Assembly: GCA_031772625.1 (NCBI GenBank)
Contig: CM062818.1
Location: 1,682,492,167 to 1,682,556,166 of the forward strand
DNA from: Pinus tabuliformis
Taxonomy: Eukaryota > Streptophyta > Pinopsida > Pinales > Pinaceae
Direction: 5' to 3'
DNA: 64,000 nucleotides
Below are positions 58,475 to 64,000 of the stretch, piece by piece (position 1 is the first letter of the stretch; every line of letters begins with the position of its first letter). Under the pieces are notes generated by a model. That model worked only from the letters and a program-made list of their open reading frames with translations, was not told where the DNA came from and made no database searches. Made by a program: the position numbers and the translations under genes.

Positions 58475-58720
58475 TGTAACAATTGTGGTGAAAATTCCAT
58501 GTAATAAATGTTAAAAACAAAAAGATACAATGCATGAAGTAAATCAACATTGTAACAGCATGTAATAAATGTTAGAAACAATAACCACGGATGACTATTC
58601 CATGTAATAAATGTTAAAAACAAAAAAATACAATGCATGAAGTAAATCAACATTGTAACAGCCCTGGTGAAAATTCCATGTAATAAATGTTAAAAACAAT
58701 AACCACGGATGACTCAAAAA
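58443..58720. repeat. Tandem repeat spanning a LINE/LTR junction
   Basis: Three irregular units of 75-100 bp. Each starts in LINE-B sequence (ATACAATGCATGAAGTAAATC) and crosses into the LTR start (TGTAACA at 58475, 58553 and 58654). The duplication therefore happened after the LTR insertion. Confidence 0.8.
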
Positions 58721-60816
58721 CGCATTCCAAGTTGAATGTTGGGCAAGACATCCTAGGGGCTGTTCATTTTATTGTTTATGGCTAAGGAAATTGGCAAAGG
58801 CAATGGCTAAGGCATTAAAAGGCATTTTGGCACATTTATTTATTAAGATAATGTAAATTATGAGAAAAAGAAGGTGAGAGGTCACAGGTTGCATGTGAGG
58901 AGGAAAATGAAGGAAAATAATGGAAAATGAACAAAATAGAGGCCTCATTCATAAAAATGCTTATGAGGATCAGTTGGTAAGCTTTTGTCAGTTCAATTTT
59001 GGAGCGCTCTCATACTCTTGGCTACTTGGAGTTTTCTTGGAGCACTCTTGGAGGGTGTGGCATACTTGGATTCTTGGAGCAAGAAGGCAAAGGAAAAGCA
59101 GGAAAGCACAAGAGGGCATCGGCATCAGCAACTACATTATATTTTCTTGCAGGTATTGAGTTGCATGTATGGTTTCTTCCCTAGTTTTGGCATGCATTGC
59201 ACGCGCATGTGGTTTCTTGGTTCTGATCTGTCATTGGCATGGAGGATTGTCTGGATCGACAGTGGATTGCCTAGCCTTGCCATTTCCTGGATAGCCATGG
59301 TGATTGTGGGTTTACTTTCATTGCTTTGTTTTGGTTGGTTCTCATGTTTCCTTGGCTTGGGTTGAGTTATTAGTCCTGGAAGCCCTGGTTGAACAAACGC
59401 TTTGGAAGCCCTGTAACGGCTTGGGTTGAGTTACTAGTCCTGGAAGCCCTGGTTGAACAAACGCTCTGGAAGCCTTGTAACAAGTTGGGTTGAGCTACTA
59501 GTCCTGGAAGACCTGGTTGGAAAAACGCTTTGGAATCCCCTGGTGGGTTGAGTTACTAGTTCTAGAAGCTTTGGTTGGACAAACGCTCTGGAAGCCCTGT
59601 ATAAGTGTGGGTTGAGTTACTAGTTCTGGAAGCCTTGGTTGGACAAACACTCTAGAAGCCCTGCATAAGCTGTGGGTTGAGTTACTAGTTCTGGAATCCT
59701 TTGTTGGACAAACACTCTAGAAGACTTGGAAGGCTTGGATGGAGACCAATCTGATGATGTTTTTTGGTGATGTCCGACCGTGAGGTGGAATCACTGTTTG
59801 ATGGGTTGAGGTGGATGGTCTCTGGAAGCCCTGGATGAGTTTTGATTGATGTGTTCTATGAGATCCCACATTCATGCTTGGAATATGGCACGGGGGTGAA
59901 TGGCTGAAGAGAGATTTGGCTCAGCCATTCTACGGTCGGGTGGAACGTGGTAGTCCCATCTCCGATTGGTTCATTTTATTCATTAATGAGAAATCCATTC
60001 CCTTGATTTTCATGTGTAAAGGTACTGATGTATTTATGGATTTGATGGCTGATATGTTTATCATATTTCTATTCCTATTATGCTGGTTATATGCACATTT
60101 CATGACAGCAACTATGTATGGATCTCAGCATGTTTTTACTTGTATATGAATCGATAATGTGTTTATGAGTTAATGGAGGATAATGCAACAAATGGTATGA
60201 GGGAACAATGGTTCATAGCGATTCTTAGATAAGTATGGGATCCATACACTTAATTTTGTTGTTTACACCTGTAGGTTACATGTTGATGATATGTTTGACG
60301 AAATGTCTATCATGGCTAGTAGGAGCCTGGTGATGATCTTGTTCATATTATTGCTTTTGCATCATTGTTTCCTTGCATCCTTACTAATTTTTAGTGATCA
60401 TTCCATTCTGGGAAGTGTCATGGGATCTGGGCCGAAAAAGGTGGATCAAATCTCGGAATGCTAGCATTAATGTTGAGACTAACTCGCTTTGGCAGTGTCT
60501 AGGAAGTGTTATAAAGCACCTGGACAGTGTTCCCCGAGCGTTAGTCCTGAAACTAACTCGCCTGGGAAGTGTCTAGGGAGCGTTACCCTGCCCTTAAGTC
60601 TCTTAAACAACAGTGGGACCCAAGGATATGCGGTATAAGTGGTTCATTTGTCTCCCGAAGGTTATTTGGATGATGTTGGATGACTGTATGTGATGTTCTG
60701 TTGATTCCATTTCCTTAAAGTCACCAAGGAGGTTGAATCTTATCATAGTGGTCTCTCGTCGCATGTTTACCCTGGCTGGCCAGTTGCTTGGGTAGATGTG
60801 GGAGGAGGGTGTTACA
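58475..60816 (-). mobile_element. Solo LTR, TGTAACACCC family
   Basis: 2342 bp with TG...CA ends and TSD AACAT (58470-58474 and 60817-60821), inserted in LINE-B. The end at 60816 read on the minus strand is TGTAACACCCTCCTCCCAC, as at 14987. No internal region remains, so LTR-LTR recombination removed it. Includes the tandem repeats at 58443-58720 and 59357-59735. Open frames here (58985-59365 and others) have no motif. Confidence 0.8.
59357..59735. repeat. Minisatellite, six ~63-bp units
   Basis: Units begin TTGGGTTGAGTTACTAGT and contain CTGGTTGAACAAACGCT; they diverge gradually from left to right. Confidence 0.9.
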
Positions 60817-60821
60817 AACAT

Positions 60822-62690
60822 CTAGCCCTAGCGGAGAAGATCCAGGCGCTAATAGGTTTAAGGATTAAACCCATCTCTCCTAACATTCGACGTTGAATGA
60901 AGAACATTGAAGAAACTCAACAAAGTCTGTTGGCCTGATGAAGAGCCGATGGAAAGTGTGGATTGTCCACTAAATTGTTCCTTGGGGGGTTCACGCATTA
61001 CTGAGGTCTGGAGGACCTAATCCATCTCCTAGGAACAGATTTGCTACTGAGATCTCGTGTGGCGGGGTGAGGTCCCACGGATCCTCATTGATCTAGAGTC
61101 TAGATATGTACTGGTATCAATTGGTCTCTTGTTGTCTCTGTCTGAAGGTAGTACCCTGAAACATGTTGTGATCCTCTGTGTGGGGTCTGGTCTGATGGGA
61201 GGCTGAAGAATATGTGCATGGAACCTAAGAGCCTCCTGCATATATAGGGCTAGACATCTTTGATCGAGATACCTAAAAAAGTCGACAAGGGTCCGAGAAT
61301 CTCTAAAAAAGCAATGAAACCTTCCTCTGATCTCGTAGTAGATAGGGCATCCAAGAGTGAAGTGCACCTCGGTCTCCAGTTCTTGTAAATGACATACCTG
61401 GAAAATTTTGTCTGCTCTATCCACCTGGTGCTCTGTCTCTACCCAACGTCTATGAGAACCTACTCTGAACTAGCCTAGTGGAATGCAAAGAGCATGCATC
61501 CAGTGGTGACACATATATTGGGGTTGAACAATGAGCCTATCTCTCAACACCAAGAAGTGTTCAGTGTAGAAGGCCATCTTTGGGCGCAACCCTCTTGGAG
61601 GATTGACCCAGGTGACCTGGATGAACAACTTGTAGTTGTCGTCCCTGACGATCTTGTTTAGCTCATGTCTTGTAGGTAAAAGGTGACCAGGAGCATCTAA
61701 GGAATATCAGAAAGGAGGTAGACAATCCAAATGAATTCCCACTCACTCTAAGAGATCTTAAAATCCTATAAACCAACATTTGGCCCAGCCTGAGGGAGTA
61801 GAACGGGCAATAGTCTCAGAAGAGCAATATGCCAAGTAAGGATATTGGTACCTACTCTTTATCGAGTCTGCAAAGCCCTGGACACGATGCAAGAATGAAA
61901 CCAATCTGAAGATTGTCTCAAGCAGAAAGGGTTGAGCTCCAAACTCTGCAAGGATGATGTGTTGTGGTACTGTCAGTTTGCATCTAATGATGTGACAAAG
62001 AAAAAGAATATGGACTCTCTTAGCTGAAGCCCAATCTAACTCAAGTAAATGTGGTACCCAAATCTCTGAGTCATATAGAACAGTGGGACAGATCAAGATG
62101 TCCATGAAGCTCATCTTGGACGAGATGTCCTGGAAGAGAAGGGCTAAGGATCCATATCCTTTGTTGATTTGAGGCTGAAGCATTGGTCACAAACTGAAGC
62201 GAGGACCTAAGAATTACACCCCCAAGTAAGTATACGTGTTGGTGATCTCAATCTCCTCCCCTCTGAATAGGAAGTGAAGATCTAAGGTTTTCTTCACTTA
62301 ATTGAAGATCATAACCATGGTTTTACCCAGGTTGACCGTCAACTGTCGATGATCAAAAAACAGAGCTAAGGCATCCAGCTACCTTTGTAACCCTTCTGGG
62401 GATGAGGAGAGGAGGACCACATCATCAACAAAGAGTAGAATAGATATCAAAACCTCGTGAAGAATGCAACCATCAATGTTCTGGATATGCTCATGTAGAA
62501 ATGCCTCCAACTCATCAATATAGATCTCAAACAGGGTAGGGGACAGTGGACAACCCTGTTTAACCCCAATAGTGCTTCAGATAAAATCAGACATCCCATG
62601 AGCCATGTGAAGATGACCAAGAATGGACCCATATAGTCACATAATAGTGATCAATAAGGTTGCATACTCTGTGGAAATCTGCATTCTAAA
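60822..62690 (-). pseudogene. LINE-B reverse transcriptase and zinc-finger region
   Basis: Minus strand, 5'-truncated. Recognisable in order: GVKQGCPLSPTLFEIYIDEL (near 62570-62510), LLFVDDVVLLSSS catalytic box (near 62440-62400), LTVNLGKTMVMIFN, thumb region 62183-61758 (PTVLYDSEIWVPHLLEL), a zinc-binding C-terminal segment with CHLQELETEVHF (61424-61044) and IDTSTYLDSRSMRIRG tail. Stops interrupt near 62625, 62385 and 62300. Different from LINE-A in sequence; clade not assigned. Split from its 3' end by the solo LTR. Confidence 0.75.
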
Positions 62691-63230
62691 ATGGAATAGG
62701 TTTTAATTATGCAAGTCATTACTTTTTATAAAAATGTGCTTACATCTCTATCCCACTTTGTAATAGTTGAGTTAGCTCTAATTATTTTATTGTTTAAGTA
62801 TGTTTGAAATTAAGTTATTGCACCATTATTATAATAATAATAATATATAAAAGAAAAAATAGCGATGCATTATCAATAGTTCATTATTTCTCTAATTTAA
62901 TTTAAAAGAAAACTATTACACCAATACAACAAAAGAAAACTATAACATCAATATATAAAAAAATCATCATACAAGAATTAGATAACATTAACCATGTGCA
63001 AATCTATTTACTTTGTTCATAGAGAAAACTATCTATATATATATATATATATATATATCCAACATATTAAAATGTCAGAAAAGGAAGTAGTTCTTAAAAA
63101 ACAAACATGAAAAATTAGATATGTGAATATGTTGGCCCAAAGTTTTTATTTCGAGCTTGGTCATATCTTTGATGTTGGTTGCATGGATGTTAAAACTATA
63201 ACATCCTCTTCTTTTCAACAATAATTACAT
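62691..63230. other. AT-rich spacer with (AT)n at 63032-63058
   Basis: No coding evidence. Contains a short ATATAT microsatellite and an ATAATAATAATA run near 62832. Confidence 0.6.
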
Positions 63231-63840
63231 TTTGGATTTCAGGCATCTGTGGTTCATTTCTTTTAAGTTGAATCTCGGAGTACCCACAATAATGATCACA
63301 CTTGTGAACGTTTCAAATCCCAACATGGATCCATCATCAGGACAATTACTAAATGATGATAGAAGAAGAGCTTAGTGAGAGGAAACTCTTCTTGCTATCT
63401 TTATTCTGAAATTTTCGAGTAAAATGGTCTCATTCCATGTATCCCCTCCGCACAGGGATATAATTTTGGATTTCAGGCATCTGTGGTTCATTTCTTTTAA
63501 GTTGAATCTCGGAGTACCCACAATAATGATCATACTTATCAACGTTTCAAATCCCAACAGGGATCCATCATCAGGACAATTACTGAATGATGATAGAAGA
63601 AGAGATTAGTGAGAGGCAGCTCTTCTTGCTATCTTTATTCTGAAATTTTCGAGTTAAATGGTCTCATTCCATGTATCCCCTCCGTATAGGGATATAATTT
63701 TGGATTTCAGGCATTTGTGGTTCATTTCTTTTAAGTTGAATCTCGGAGTACCCACAGTAATGATCATATTTATCAACATTTCAAATCCCAACAGGGATCC
63801 ATCATAAGGACAATTACTGAATGATGATAGAAGAAGAGCT
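63231..63840. repeat. 234-bp tandem repeat, about 2.6 units
   Basis: Equivalent positions AGGCATCTGTGG at 63241, 63475 and 63709 give a period of exactly 234 bp twice. Units differ by a few bases. Confidence 0.9.
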
Positions 63841-64000
63841 CTCTCACTAAGCTCTTCTTCTATCATCATTCAGTAATTGTCTTGATGACGGATCCTTGTT
63901 GGGATTTGAAACTTTGACAAGTATGATCATTACTGTGGGTACTCCGAGGTTCAACTTAAAAGAAATGAACCACAAATGCCTGAAATCCAAAATTATATCC
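63841..64000. repeat. Inverted copy of the 234-bp repeat
   Basis: The sequence is the inverse complement of the repeat unit: 63823-63840 pairs with 63850-63867 around a 9-base spacer. It runs off the window, so the full arm length is unknown. Confidence 0.9.

Noticed and set aside
58985-59365. 126-codon hydrophobic frame as a membrane protein
   Set aside because: Inside a solo LTR with no motif; two other frames are open over the same stretch.

Overview
This window is eukaryotic plant DNA from a large, repeat-rich genome. Evidence for a plant is the set of families present: copia and Ty3-type LTR retrotransposons, L1-type LINEs with a plant-style RNase H, a pentatricopeptide-repeat (PPR) gene remnant and a short U-rich intron. 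A gymnosperm or other large-genome vascular plant would fit, but nothing here proves the species. I find no intact host gene, no rRNA and no standard tRNA gene. Most of the 64 kb can be assigned to transposable elements.

Layout. 1-0.9 kb: a GC-richer block with a good 80-base intron on the minus strand (gene or LINE 5' end). 1.4-1.5 kb: a tRNA-like (SINE-type) head. 1.7-10.9 kb: an LTR-internal-LTR-internal-LTR array of a non-autonomous copia element (gag and protease only, minus strand), with a solo LTR inside the first internal region. 11.2-11.8 kb: a 620-bp inverted-repeat (MITE-like) element. 13.1-16.1 kb: a LINE RNase H remnant and a TGTAACACCC-type LTR, part of which is duplicated around a copia-LTR-like insert. 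16.1-22.7 kb: old intergenic DNA. 22.7-24.5 kb: a LINE 3' fragment between two ~460-bp direct repeats. 24.5-25.9 kb: a broken PPR gene.

26.0-57.9 kb is one nested stack. The base is an L1-type LINE of about 5.3 kb on the minus strand, recognisable by a 15-bp target duplication at 25996-26010 and 57862-57876 and an oligo(A) tail. It was split by a 22-kb Ty3-type element (28809-50798, TSD TGGCT). That element was itself split by a 12.7-kb element with 3.1-kb LTRs (32941-45619). The LINE was split a second time by a 4.5-kb copia relative (52122-56642, TSD CATCG). Mismatches between LTR pairs counted by eye (about 3% outer, about 1.5% over the part of the inner LTR I compared, about 1% copia) agree with the nesting order.

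The most unusual feature is an array of about 30 short units inside the 22-kb element (30.9-32.9 kb, continuing at 45.6-46.0 kb). Each unit can fold into a short stem, and the two stem arms change together from unit to unit (GAGC/GCTC, GAGG/CCTC, GAGT/ACTC, CAAGC/GCTTG, CGAGTC/GACTCG and others). This covariation suggests a conserved hairpin array in a non-autonomous retrotransposon.

57.9-62.7 kb: microsatellites and a second, 5'-truncated LINE split by a 2.3-kb solo LTR with TSD AACAT. 63.2-64.0 kb: a 234-bp tandem repeat that turns into an inverted copy at the window edge.
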